The position numbers were made by a program, and so were the translations under genes. This document shows positions 49,501-60,786 of a DNA stretch of 64,000 nt, one piece after another. The stretch is from Erythroxylum novogranatense. Its lineage: Eukaryota; Streptophyta; Magnoliopsida; Malpighiales; Erythroxylaceae. The stretch spans positions 61,195,567 to 61,259,566 of the forward strand of contig CM057227.1 of the NCBI GenBank assembly GCA_029891385.1, given 5' to 3'. The notes beneath the pieces are model-generated. The model did no database searches, was not told the DNA's origin, and was given only the letters and a program-made list of their open reading frames with translations. Position 1 is the first letter of the stretch; each line of letters begins with the position of its first letter.

Positions 49501-49796
49501 CTGACAAGAGATATCTTGGATTCGAAATGTGATATTCGTGAGTATGTTAAGGAAATATTGATATGATATGGTATTGGTTTTATCGACACAGAAACTGGAA
49601 AAAGTGTAAGTGATCTGAAGAATACTGAGGAACGAGTTAAGACGATAAATGGTCAAATAAGGGGTTGAAAGACCGAGTGAGTCTGGTGACCACGGTCAGT
49701 TGGAAAAAAGTGTTAGAGTAATGAAGTTTGATGAGAACTGCAGGAACATCCTGCACTCCTGTTTGATCAGATAAAAATTTCGAGGACGAAATTTCT
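46554..49796 (+). other. Non-coding interior of the 8.1 kb element
   Basis: This 3.2 kb stretch is A/G-rich on the + strand and full of stops in all frames. The longest ORFs are under 100 codons and lie on the minus strand. I find no zinc knuckle, DSG, RT or integrase motif. Only the final AATTTCGAGGACGAAATTTC run (about 49777-49796) reads as NFEDEISF, the end of pol in relatives. The rest is either a replaced interior or a very decayed one. Confidence 0.7.
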
Positions 49797-49798
49797 TT

Positions 49799-49813
49799 TA
49801 AAAGGGGAAGAAA
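49799..49813 (+). other. Polypurine tract of the 8.1 kb element
   Basis: AAAAGGGGAAGAAA sits directly before TGTTAGG of the 3' LTR. Confidence 0.88.
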
Positions 49814-52202
49814 TGTTAGGCCCCGAATTTTTTTTTAATGATGTCATTAAGCATGGATTGTGATAATTATGAGTTTATGGCTTAGTTTGATTAATTTGAG
49901 AATATTAGTGGATAATTGCGGTTTATTTGAGTTTAATGTGGTATAAATGGATATTATAGGGTAAAAGTTGATGAGGGCATTTTGGTCTTGGCACGTAAGA
50001 ATTTAAGACTTAAGGCTTAAATGAAAGGGCAAAATGGACATTGCACAATTAAGTAGGATTAAAAAGAAAGAGAAGGAAAATAGAAGAGAAAAGAAAAGAA
50101 AAGAGTATAAATAAGGGAAGGAAATAAGAAATTAAAAAGAAGAGAAGAGGAAGTCGTGGAGGAGGAAGAAGAAAGAAGAGGAGAAAACTAGGGTTTGTCA
50201 ATCCTTGAAGATTTGAAGCCAAAACAAGTAAGTAGAAGCATCACCCCTTCTTGATTTGTTGCATGGATCGTGTTTAGTGTTTGATTAAAGTGAAAAATGT
50301 AGTGAAATGTAAGAAATGAGTTTTCGGTAGAAGATGTTTTAGGGTTAAAGATTTTGGTTGTGTTTGTGAATGGATTTTTGTGTTGGAATGAAGTTTAGGA
50401 GGTATTTTAATGTTTAGATATGTTTATAATTGAAAGAGGGGAGGATTATGGTTGAGAAAAGTGAAAAAAATGAGTTTCGGGAGGTTTTTGCCGCCGCACG
50501 TCGCGACCTGCAGATGTGTTCGTCGCGGCGCGTGCTCGTCGCGGCGAGCGGCCATTTCCTGCTGCGACATGTTTCGGTATTTTGGGCATAACTTTTGATG
50601 TAGATGTCCAAATAAGGTGATTCTTTTTGCGTTGTAAATTAGAGACAGAGGGCTACAAGTTTTATGAAGAAATGAAGTTCTGAATCAGTATCTAAGAATA
50701 TTCAAATTTGGATGGAAGTTGAGCATGAAATTTTTGTTTCAGTTTTGGTTGTAGTTTGAACGGTTAAAGTTTGATTTTCCGATTTCTACCCCAAATTGAT
50801 TGGAATTTTGGTGTTTTTTGGTTAAGGAAACCAAGTGAGGCAAGAGGAACAAGAGGAGAGGCATACCTAAACAAGTTTATAACCAATGGAATTCAGGTGG
50901 GTTTCATGTTTATAATTTAGTAATGAGCCACTAAAGTTTACTCCCAAAATAAGAATGATTTCAATTACTTCATAAATATCGTTTTGTTTCTATTGAATGA
51001 TTTGCAAAATTTCTACATATTTCAGCATATGAACTTTTCTGATGAATTTTAAAATAAAGATTGAAATGCATTGAAATGCTTTATGTTATGCCTTGAAAAA
51101 TTCGTGGCATTTTGTATATTCGGAAAAGAAAGAAAGAGCATGAAAAGCATGAAAGCTTTGAAAAACAAGAACATGCTTTGAGCATGGATCGAATGGACTA
51201 TGTGCTTTGTTTGGGTAAGAGAGTTACGGATAGAGTCACGTGCACGTTGACAGTAAAGCCTTCTCCGGCTGCCGGCAACGAGATCCTTCCTTGAATCGGA
51301 CTCGGATGGATTACTGGTTTACCTTTGGGTTTATCCGGATGGATTACTGAACTCTCGAGCCATTTAGTTGTGCATTGCATCGATGAATTGTCAAGTATGT
51401 GCATAAATTGAGCATTTTATTGATAATTGAATGAACATATTGTGTTGATGTGATAACATTTTCACTATGAAATGACACTTTTCAAATATGAGTTTGAACT
51501 CAAGATTTCGGATTTGACCGAGAATTTGGGAGCAAAGTGTTTTATGAATTGATTATGACTTTTGTATAACAAACAAACTTTTCAACGGTTTTGCTTGTTC
51601 TTTGCTATAAACCTGTTACCCACGAGCTATAAGCTCACCCCCCTTCATTCCCATCCACAGGTGATGAGAAGAAGATCGGGTGAAGGGAAGTGAAGGTTTT
51701 CGATTTGTATATGTATCTATGTTGTATTGTTTAAGTTCGATTGGTATTGAGAATTTTGGGAATCTGTATATTTTGTATATTCGGATTTTGATAGTAATAT
51801 TGTATTATGGTTTGGAATGCCATAGAGCTTGATTAGATTGAGTGGAAATGTGGTATTCTGGAGAAAGTTATGGATTGGATATGAATATGTTTGATTGTGA
51901 TTTATTGTTGATTTTATTTTATGGAAAAGAGAACATCGAATGGTATGAGACTTTAAGCTTCACGATTTCTTTGGATTGCATACGCTTATGGTTCAACGGT
52001 TGGACTTGAGTGGGGCTCATCATGTATGGTAGCGAGCAAGAAAGGATTTCAAGGAACCGCGCTTCAGTATGATGATATGTGTGCCAAGTTGGATCGCATT
52101 TGCAGTATCAAAGCAAGAAGATGAATCAGGAAACTTCGTCGGAGTATGATATCGTCATAAGGTAATCGTTATAGAGTTGGGCTCTGAAAACGGGGTCCAA
52201 CA
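49814..52202 (+). repeat. 3' LTR of the 8.1 kb element
   Basis: This LTR is nearly identical to the 5' LTR. It has TATAAATA at 50106-50113 and a CG island at about 50490-50570 with intact GTCGCGGCG units. Many of the differences from the 5' LTR lie in CAG/CTG-type contexts, for example CACAGGTGATG against CACGGTGATG. Confidence 0.92.
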
Positions 52203-52207
52203 TTAAT

Positions 52208-54540
52208 CATACTTTTTTATAACAATGTTGGATTCAAGAGGTGTTGAAAAGCCAAGATAAAAGGTTATAAAACTAAAGAAGGTGCTTTCCCTATTCAATT
52301 GATTAAAGTAGATAGTTCAACCAAACTTTTTGTTTGTTAAGTTACAAACATATTGTGCATCCTTGATCTTAACAATGATACAAAGTTGGAAAAAAAAAAA
52401 GAAGCTTCTCTTGAAATTAGAATACACTAGAGAAGGAAGAGAAAACAAAGATATTAAAAAATAAAAATTTTATGTAAATATCAAGTTTTTTTTTCAGGAA
52501 AACATTACTGGTCATCTTTGTGTAACTTTGAGATATCTTGTGTGATTTTGAGATTTAGAAAATGTTGTAAATACTCAAAATTTATAAAATTTGTCGTAAG
52601 CCTAAAAAGGATGAGTTGTAACAATTTACTCTTGGCCTATTAAAGAGTGGTCATTATGAATTTGCAATCCTTCAGCCACCTTGGGATTGGTTGGTGAGTG
52701 TTTTCTACTACAAATCTTTTCTATATTATAAAATATTATTCATAACCTAAGGCAGATGCACCTCTTGCTTAGTAAATAAGGCATTGATCCCATGATGAAG
52801 CATTAGAAATTCCATAAACTTTCTTATTATTACCTAGCCAACTAAAATAAAAGGATTGATTTTGATGGTGGAAAATTAAATCTAAAACTAAACATAAATC
52901 TAGGCAAAGTAAATAACCAATATTGATTGAACAAAGCATGTAATCACGAGAAGAAACCAGATACCAATGAAATTGAGATAAAAGCTCCTCTTAGTATCTT
53001 CTTTGTACTTCTTTGAGTTAAACGAAATAATGTTAAATTAAACTATTGAATTAAATTAAATCAAATGGTGGAAAAAATGATAATATTGATGAAGAATTTT
53101 AGAATCAAGTTCTTAATTCAATCTTGGCCTATGCATAAATGAACATACTTAATCATCATGCTGATTTTATATCTTCTTATAAATAGTAAAATTGATGGTT
53201 TTATTTGATGAAATAAGTTAATTCAATTCAAAAGAAAACAAAGGTATAAATAAATTTAAGAAACTCAACAAGGGAGAAAGCTTCTAGTCAAAGGATGCAT
53301 TTTCACTTTAATTTCATTACGTGATCATTGACGCAAAAATTAACTCATATATTCATAAATAAACTAGTTATAGTTACCAACAAATACTTTAAATAACCAA
53401 TCTCTCATTATTTTTCGGTAATTAAGAGATGCTCATTAATTACTTCTCTAATTGAAAGTCAACTCCCAGAAATTGCCTAGCAAGATTTAATGTCCCAACA
53501 ACATTAAGATCTACAAAGACCTAGTTCTAACCAACAAACACACAACTAGGTTTATTTAAATTAGATTATTCATTCTCTTGACACATATTAAACCACTTGC
53601 GAGGCAATAAAATTATGTCCAAACAAACATTTACGGATGTGAAGTTCTAATTAACTGTCAACTATTTCAGGATTATCAAATATTGGTCTTTTATTTAATA
53701 AATCCTAAAATAATCATAGACACTAAATACAAAGGATAAATAAGTACTCATGCATATATAAGACATATATAAACAATTAGATCTCACAATTTCATGGAAT
53801 TAAGGCTTCAATACAATCCTCTAACTAAAATAAATAATTTAATTACAAGCCATCAAAACTAAAGAACAAATGAGAATTGATAAAAATAAAACTGTGCTTA
53901 CCGAATAAAAGTAGAAGGAAAACCAAGGTTTAGAGCCAAAATCTCAAAACCTCAACGTATAGAACCCCAAGTTTTTAAAAACCCAGAAAATGTCTGTCCA
54001 AAACCAATGTACAAAGTCAACTTGTTCTACTGGCCATGAGTTTTATCCTTTCCTGATTACGTTTCAGACTGCACCTCTCTATTGCAATGTTTTGGTGTTG
54101 CATGTGTTTTTGTCGTGGCTCCTCCTCTGCGTTTCATCTCTTACCTGTTCTCGTTTTGATCATGTGCTCTGCGTTTCACTCCCGATGATGCTGGCATTTT
54201 GTTTGTTCTCTCATGTGTTGTCGTTTAGTTCTTTTCTATCCACCTGTTGCATTGCTTTCCTCTACTTTGTGTTTCGTCCATTAACTCTTTTATTGTGCCA
54301 TTTTTGGCTATTTCTTTTGGTTGCTACTGTTGTCTTCTCCAATTTAGCAAATTTTGACTTCTTTTCTCCAAACAGTTATAAAAATAGCAATTTAGCACAA
54401 TATCTACCCTAAAACACTACACAATTGACCTAAATTAAGTCATTAAATAATAACCTATCACATTAACATAAAAATGACATAGAAATTCTTTGTTTTCACA
54501 AGTTACATTAGCTAAAAAACCTACTTATCAATAAGATTTT
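52208..54540. mobile_element. A/T-rich LTR-like remnant (Athila/Tat type)
   Basis: No gene is supported. From about 52740 the sequence resembles the stretch at 1982-3169 in style and in a shared GATCCCATGA phrase. A 140-codon + strand ORF at 53990-54412 is Phe/Leu/Cys-rich without a recognisable domain. It lies in what appears to be the transcribed part of an old LTR, so I do not call it a gene. Confidence 0.35.
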
Positions 54541-56655
54541 CCCTTTTAATAAGCCCCCTTAAGCTTTATTAACCTTTATTTTTATGCTAACCATACTACA
54601 TGCTTTTAACCTAATTAAATATCCTACCCAAGCTTTAAAGTTAGTGGAGCATTTTGTTGATTGTTGATGATTATGGATGCACAAAAGTATAAGTATGGAG
54701 GTGTGCATATATGCGAGTTGGTTATAATTTATGAAATTTTATTTTATGTCTTATCAATGAATTCCATTTTTGGAGTAGCTTCTTTCAATTTTTGTTGAAA
54801 AAGAGAAAAGAAGAAAAAGAAAAAGACAAAGAAAAGAAAAAAGAAAAAATATGTTTAAACAAAAGAATTAAGGAGGAAATGCATTTGTTTTGCAAAGTTG
54901 TTTATAATTAGTCTTTCTTCCTAAAGTTGTATATAAAGGGTAATTTGCTTATGATGTAAATGAGGGAGAAGTGGTTTTGAAGGGTCACTCCTTAAAACTT
55001 CAATGTATTGTTTATCTTTGATTTTTAAGAGCAATCCTTTCTAATTGGTTATGCTTCATGTGGTATATAGTGTGAGGGCATGAATCTAACATGCGGAACA
55101 TAGTTTTCATTCATCATAACTGATGGTATCTAGTTTTAAGTAAATGTTAGTTTTTATAATTGATGTTACATTGAGTTCTTTTCTTGCTTCACTAGCTTTG
55201 ATGACTTTTATGCTACATTACCCAAATACATCTCACCTTAACCCCTTGCTCATATTACAACTTTAGAAAAGTCCTTTAATTCATAATTATGCATGTGCAT
55301 CTTTGTGGTGAAAAAATGCAATGATATGCAAAGTTATGGAATGTCTTAATCATGAGGGAACCCATAAATTTATCATATTTATAAATTTTTTTTTTCAGTC
55401 TACCCCTATATTACTCAGTTTATGAAGGAAATGATTGTTGATTGATCATGAGTAGAGGCATTAGATGTTGAGTTCTTTCTATGATTATTTCTCTTTACTT
55501 ATGGCTATCTTTTCTTGGGAAATATGGAAATTGTGAAATTATTTTAGTTTGTGACTTTGATTTTGTGGTTTCGCCTGTGGACGATCAAAAGCTAGGTGCT
55601 GGAGGATTTGATGTGTGCTTAATTATTTATACATTCACTCCTTAAAACTTAGTGATTAATGCTTTGAAATGCTTAAGAAATTCATTTTATTTCATATATG
55701 GTTTTAGGTATAATTCGGAAGCTCAAAAGTTAAAAGCATATTCTTTGAGCCATCCTCTTAATGTTCAAATTTAATTGTCTTTGTGGAGCAAGAAGGAAGG
55801 AGATTGATTAGGGTGAAGGTGGGATAGAAAAGCAAAAAAAAATACAAGAAAATGAAGTTTTCAATATGACCTGGAAGATGCATGGTCGTGTATCTACTTA
55901 CACGGCCGTGAATTACACGGTCGTGTATAAATTCATGAGAAACATTTTTTATATACACAGTTGGATACATGACCGTGTATCCAACTGTGTATATACCATG
56001 TATCCAACTATGTATCTTCAGGAAATCTTATTTTTTGGTTTGCACGGTTGAATGCATGGTTGTGCAGGCAATCATGCATCTTTCCAAAATCTTAGTCATA
56101 CAAAGCGACATTTGAGTAGCTTAGAGGGGAATGGATCATTTTTGGGACATGAAGGGAAGCAGAGAATGCGTTATTTGAGATCTATGGAGGGCTAATCTTG
56201 TTTCTTCCAATTTGTAGGGGAAATCGAAGTTGAAGATAACATTTAGGCATCCTCTTATTGTGTATTGGTGTTCTAACTTGTTCTAGCTTGTTCCATAGCT
56301 AGGTTTAGCTAAAGAGCTTATTTTGTTTAAACATAATCTAAAGAAAAATTAAGGTTAACAGAGCTTATTGTTAATCTATGATTAATAGTTTGTAAGAGAC
56401 GTAAGAGAATAACAAGATAATGAAATATATTTATTCGTGTGTAGGCTGAGATTGAACCGAGAACTAGATTCTAAACCCATTCATCACTTTTATCATTTTC
56501 TCACTGTTTGAATTAAATTGTTGTCATTAGCTTATTTATTTTTTTTATTTGAGACAATCAAACCCCGTATCCTAAACACTGTTTCCCTTCATTACAAAAG
56601 TTTTACACGTACACTTTGTGGATACAATCTTTACTCATCGTTAGTATAAATTTTA
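54541..56655 (+). mobile_element. Tat/Ogre-like 3' region and LTR remnant
   Basis: The phrase GACGATCAAAAGCTAGG followed by TGCTGGAGGATTTGATGTG (about 55580-55615) resembles the polypurine tract and LTR start of plant Tat-type elements (the 'AGCAAAAGCTAAGTGTGGGGG' type). An LTR would then begin near 55609 (TGATGTGTGC). It includes repeated ACACGGCCGTG and TACACGGTCGTG motifs at about 55880-56060, and the same kind of motif appears at 3930-4040. The right end is unclear. No coding region is seen. Confidence 0.4.
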
Positions 56656-57080
56656 GTGTACGGAGTTAGATTTTATTTTTTTGGTGCATTTGTGCATAAT
56701 GGACAGTCTTTCACCCTTTGGTTGGAAATGAATGGAGGACTACTTACAAAGGATAAAATCAAGTTCCCTATAAGATCCCTGAATTGTGAATTATGCAATT
56801 CTGATATGGAAACTATGGACCATATCATAATTAGATGCAAAAATACTAGGAGAATTTAGAGGATTGCAGGAAATTCTTGACATAAGCAGATCAACAAACT
56901 CTTGGAATGAGATAATCACTTGGTTAGGTAATATGAAAATGGAGAAACATACAGCAAGAAAGGAATTGCAAAATTTTTAGAAAAGAAATTAGAAGCACAA
57001 GAGTTGTTATACGAGGAAATTATACTCCAACACAGACTGTCTTTGATAGCAAGAGAGATTGCTGCTAATGTCTCCACTAA
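56656..57080 (+). pseudogene. LINE reverse-transcriptase zinc-binding (zf-RVT) fragment
   Basis: The + strand reading gives FTLWLEMNGGLLTKDKIKF, then CELCNSDMETMDHIIIRC. This is the CxxC...HxxxxxC zinc-binding domain at the C terminus of plant LINE-type (non-LTR) RT proteins. A stop at 56857 and frame changes follow, with pieces such as NSWNEIITWLGNMK. Only the 3' end of the protein is present, as expected for a 5'-truncated LINE copy. It is cut on its right by the MITE at 57081. Confidence 0.75.
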
Positions 57081-58521
57081 GGCCCTGTTTGGTTGGATGT
57101 TAATTAATAGAATGGAATGTAATAAAATGGAAGAGAATGAAATGGTTTATAATGGAATGGAATGTAATATAGTAAAAAGTTGTTTGGGATGGAAGGGTTC
57201 ATAATGTAATGTAGTGAAATATTGTTTGGATGATGGATGGAATGGAATGGAATGCATAATAAATGACTTTTATACCCTTTATATTAAAATGATTGTTACA
57301 AGAGGTTTATTATTTTATTATTAATTATATAAAAATATTAGTATTAATTATTTAATATATTTTATTTTATTTTATTTTATGTGATTTATATTAAAATAAT
57401 TTATTTATATAAAATATATACAAACAATTAAAGAATATTTTTTACATATTTTCTATTTTCATTAATAAATTTTTATTAAATTTTTATTAATTGTATACAA
57501 TTTTTATTAATTATATAAAATATTATTATTAATTATTTAATATATTTTATTCTATTCTATTCTATTCTAGGTGATTTATATATAAAATAATTTATTTTAT
57601 TTTCATTTATATAGAAATATAACAAAAATTAAAAATAATTTTAAATATATTTTCTATTTTATTAATAAAATTTTATTTATTTTTAATTATATACAATTTA
57701 TTATTAATTATATAAAATTATTATTATTAATTATTTAATAAATTTTATTTATATAAAAATAATTTATTTATTTATTTTATTTATATATAAATATATACAA
57801 ATAAGAATAATTTTAATATATTTTTATTAATGAAAATAGAAAATATATAAAATTATTATTTAATTGTTTTTATATATTTCTATATAAATAAAATAAATAA
57901 ATAAATTTTAAATATAAAATTTTATATTTTATTATTAAATATATATAATTTATTAATAATAATATAAAAATATTATTATTAATTATTTAATAAAATTTAT
58001 TATATTGAATATTAATATATACAAACAAGAATAATTTTAACATATTTTTATTAATGAAAATCGAAAATATATAAAATTATTATTTAATTGTTTTATATAT
58101 TTCTATATAAATAAAATAAATAAATAAATTTTAAATATAAAATTTTATATTTTATTATTAAATATAAATAATTTATTATTAATAATATGAAAAATTATTA
58201 TTAATTATTTAATAAAATTTATTATATTAAATATTACTATATTCTATTTGATATATTAATATTATGATTTGGTCAGAGTTGATATTAAGAAGAATTATTG
58301 AGGGTATATTAGGTAGTATATATTTATTAGGTTACGTTTCATCCTAAACCTCCAAATTGGAGGTTTCTTATTTTCACTGTTTAGGATGAAATGAAACGTA
58401 ACATGAAACTCTCTGCTTCCATCCCAGTCCATTCCATTTCATTATGAAACCTTCAAACAAACGATGGAAGTGTGTTACGTTCCATTCCATTCCATTATTA
58501 ACCCTCAAAACAAACAGAGTC
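57081..58521. mobile_element. PIF/Harbinger-like MITE, 1.4 kb
   Basis: The left end is GGCCCTGTTTGGTTGG, and the right end read on the minus strand is GACTCTGTTTGTTTTG. Both are flanked by TAA (57078-57080 and 58522-58524). The inverted similarity continues inward (GGAATGGAATG and GGTTCATAATG blocks) for over 100 bp with mismatches. The interior is extremely A/T-rich and non-coding. A 3-bp T/A-rich duplication and a GGxCCTGTTTGG-type end suit PIF/Harbinger MITEs. Confidence 0.75.
57801..58245. repeat. Direct duplication of about 224 bp inside the MITE
   Basis: The unit from AATAATTTTAATATATTTT (57806) recurs at 58030 with few differences, running through TTCTATATAAATAAAATAAA and to ATTTATTATATT. 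The period is 224 bp. A more diverged third copy seems to lie upstream (57420-57600). Confidence 0.8.
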
Positions 58522-58524
58522 TAA

Positions 58525-58968
58525 CGTAAAAAAGAGATGTTTATTGGATTAAATTACTTTTGACCAATCTGCTTACTATGAATCATAGCTTGTAACCTAT
58601 AACTTTTCTAACGTTTTAGTTGTACATAGTCTCATTTAATGAAATTAACTACCTATCGAAAAAAGAAGTTTAAATGTGGATACAAACAGGGTCGCGTCAG
58701 AATTATTGTAAATGCTTCACGCTTACAGGGGCGAGAAGGTAAACATTGAATCCTCCACAGGCCTACAATCCTTTGGTGCATTTATCCACAAATAGACTTC
58801 AAGCCCACCACTAAACTAACAGGCAGGTCTTAACCCGACTACTCAAAAATTTCAACGAGGCCTTGAAGGCCACACAAGCTAAGCTTATCCTTCTAGTCAT
58901 GTTCAAAATAAACTACACTTGAAAGCTGTAGTCGCTCAGGGAAAGCGAAAAAAGGAAAAGGGTGTGAA
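58525..58968 (+). promoter_or_regulatory. Proximal promoter and 5' UTR of the chlorophyllase gene
   Basis: These 444 bp separate the MITE from the start codon. The sequence is of mixed composition, less A/T-rich than the MITE. No clear TATA box stands out to me. The 5' UTR probably lies in the purine-rich end (GGGAAAGCGAAAAAAGG). Confidence 0.4.
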
Positions 58969-60786
58969 ATGTCTTGCTCTTGTGGGAGTAGAGCAGCTAC
59001 TACAGATGTTTATGAGTTGGGAAAGTACAAAACAGTGCTTGAGGCAGTAGAATCTTCAGGGTCAGCTTGGACATGCAGAAACAAGACTGCATCATCATCG
59101 CCACCTGTCCCACCTCCGAAGCCACTCTTAATAGCCACACCTTGTGAAGCAGGAGAATACCCACTTCTCCTTTTTCTCCATGGTTACCTTCTCTCCAACT
59201 CGTTCTACTCTCAGCTTATCCAACATGTTGCTTCTCACGGGTTCATTGTCATTGCTCCTCAGGTATTCCATTTTTCTTTTGTTTTTGTTACTTGCATAAC
59301 CTTAATGGAAAGTATTTTAATACAAGTTCCTTAATGGTGGCTGGTATCTTTTATTTTTCAATTTGGTCCAGTAAGTGGGAAAAGCAAGCCGGATATATTG
59401 GCAGGTTTCTTGCCCAGATACTATTTTTACGTTTCATACCAGTTAACGTTCTTGGTTGCCTTCGTGTTGTCCAAAGACACTTCCAACAGAAATTTCCCTC
59501 TTTAAGAACTGGGATTTTATTTTATTCTCTTGTTCCTTTTGATTGTGCTTTAGAGTGGAAATGAAGGCATGAAGGATATCAAATACGGTGGATTCTAGTT
59601 TCTAGTTCCCTCCTAATAATGTTCCATGTTACGCCACGTTGATCACCCTACTAACTTAGTTCTAAAGGCAAAAATAGTGCGAGTTTCGTTTTCATAATTA
59701 TGAGACTTTGAGTGGCGTGGATGAGCCCAGACCGCCCTAAAGATATTTTATCCTGTCGCAGCTCATAATATGAACATATTATTATCTTATTTGTTTGTAT
59801 TCTTCTAAAGTCCAACTAAACTCCCCCTCGGATCTATTCATATGTGGAAAGCGACTTTCCGATCCAAACTTCTGAAACGTTCAGATCTCAAAGTTATTTC
59901 AACATCTCGTGATATTAAACAGAAGTAAGAGATCTAAAGAGTTGTATGGTTTCAATTTTAGTCGTCTGTTTGTTGTACATGTGTGTGTATGTGCATGCAC
60001 TAGATTAGTAGATAAAATAATCGCAAACTTGAATAATCATCCCTCTTCTCAAAAGACAGACGAGAACAGAACTTGAATCCGTACTTATCTGCGCTTGGTT
60101 TCTTTACTTGGCAGTTGTACTCAGTGGCAGGACCAGATTCTAGTGATGAGATAAAAGCCACTGCAGACATTACAAATTGGTTATCCAAGGGACTTCATTA
60201 CCTGCTTCCTCCTCATGTTCAACCAAATTTAACCAAGCTAGCTCTTGCAGGCCATAGTCGAGGAGGCAAGACAGCATTTGCACTGACACTTGGGAAGGCA
60301 ACCACTGATCTGAAATTCTCTGCATTGATAGGTGTAGACCCAGTTGATGGAATGGACAAAGGCAAACAAACGCCTCCACCAGTGCTTACATATGTTCCTC
60401 ATTCGTTTGATCTTAATATGGCTGTGATGATCATTGGTTCTGGCTATGGAGATACGAAAAGGAATCCTCTTTTCCCTCCTTGCGCGCCCAAGGGTGTGAA
60501 TCATGTAGATTTCTTCAATGAATGTCGAAAACCGGCTTGTTATTTTGTAGTTAAGAATTATGGTCATCTTGATATGCTAGATGATGATACTAAGGGGATA
60601 AAGGGAAAGGCTACTTATTGTTTGTGCAAGAATGGAGAGTCTAGGGAGCCCATGAGGAGGTTTGTAGCAGGGGCTACGGTTGCATTCCTGCAAACATTTT
60701 TGGGAGGTGACAGCAGTCATTTGATGGCTCTTAAAGACGGACAGAGTGGACCTGTGGATCTTGAAGTCGTTAAATTTTTGGTATAA
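58969..60786 (+). CDS. CLH: Chlorophyllase (chlorophyll chlorophyllidohydrolase)
   Basis: Two exons, 58969-59262 and 60115-60786, joined across an 852-bp GT-AG phase-0 intron after Gln98, giving 321 residues. The enzyme hydrolyses the phytyl ester of chlorophyll to chlorophyllide and phytol. It is an alpha/beta hydrolase. The lipase-type motif GHSRGG puts the nucleophile at Ser146, with likely partners Asp176 in GVDPVDGMD and His249 in KNYGHLDMLDD. PLLLFLHGYLLSNSFYSQL supplies the oxyanion-side HGY block. The length fits plant chlorophyllases (about 310-350). The N terminus (MSCSCGSRAATTDVYELG) has no obvious long plastid transit peptide. The reading frame is intact with all triad residues, so the gene looks functional. 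The numbered CLH1/CLH2 assignment cannot be made here. Confidence 0.94.

Larger units (their letters stand above)
44118..52202 (+). mobile_element. Non-autonomous 8.1 kb LTR retrotransposon
   Basis: The element starts TGTTAGGCCCCG, ends GGGGTCCAACA, and is flanked by TTAAT at 44113-44117 and 52203-52207. Its LTRs (44118-46537 and 49814-52202) are 2420 and 2389 bp. It has a perfect iMet primer site and a polypurine tract. The LTRs are related throughout to those of the 14.2 kb element, so it is in the same lineage. The 3276-bp interior has no gag or pol domain apart from the last codons of pol next to the polypurine tract. It would have depended on a relative for its proteins. Confidence 0.93.

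Noticed and set aside
53990..54412. 140-codon + strand ORF with hydrophobic composition
   Set aside because: Phe/Leu/Cys/Ser-rich translation of a T-rich stretch in LTR-like sequence, with no domain and no exon-like neighbours.
55866..56051. Repeated ACACGGCCGTG motifs considered as a riboswitch or operator
   Set aside because: Such palindromic motifs recur in LTRs (also near 3930-4040), and nothing next to them is a gene they could control.
59292..59564. 90-codon ORF inside the chlorophyllase intron
   Set aside because: It lies within a GT-AG intron whose removal gives a full-length enzyme, and it has no recognisable domain.
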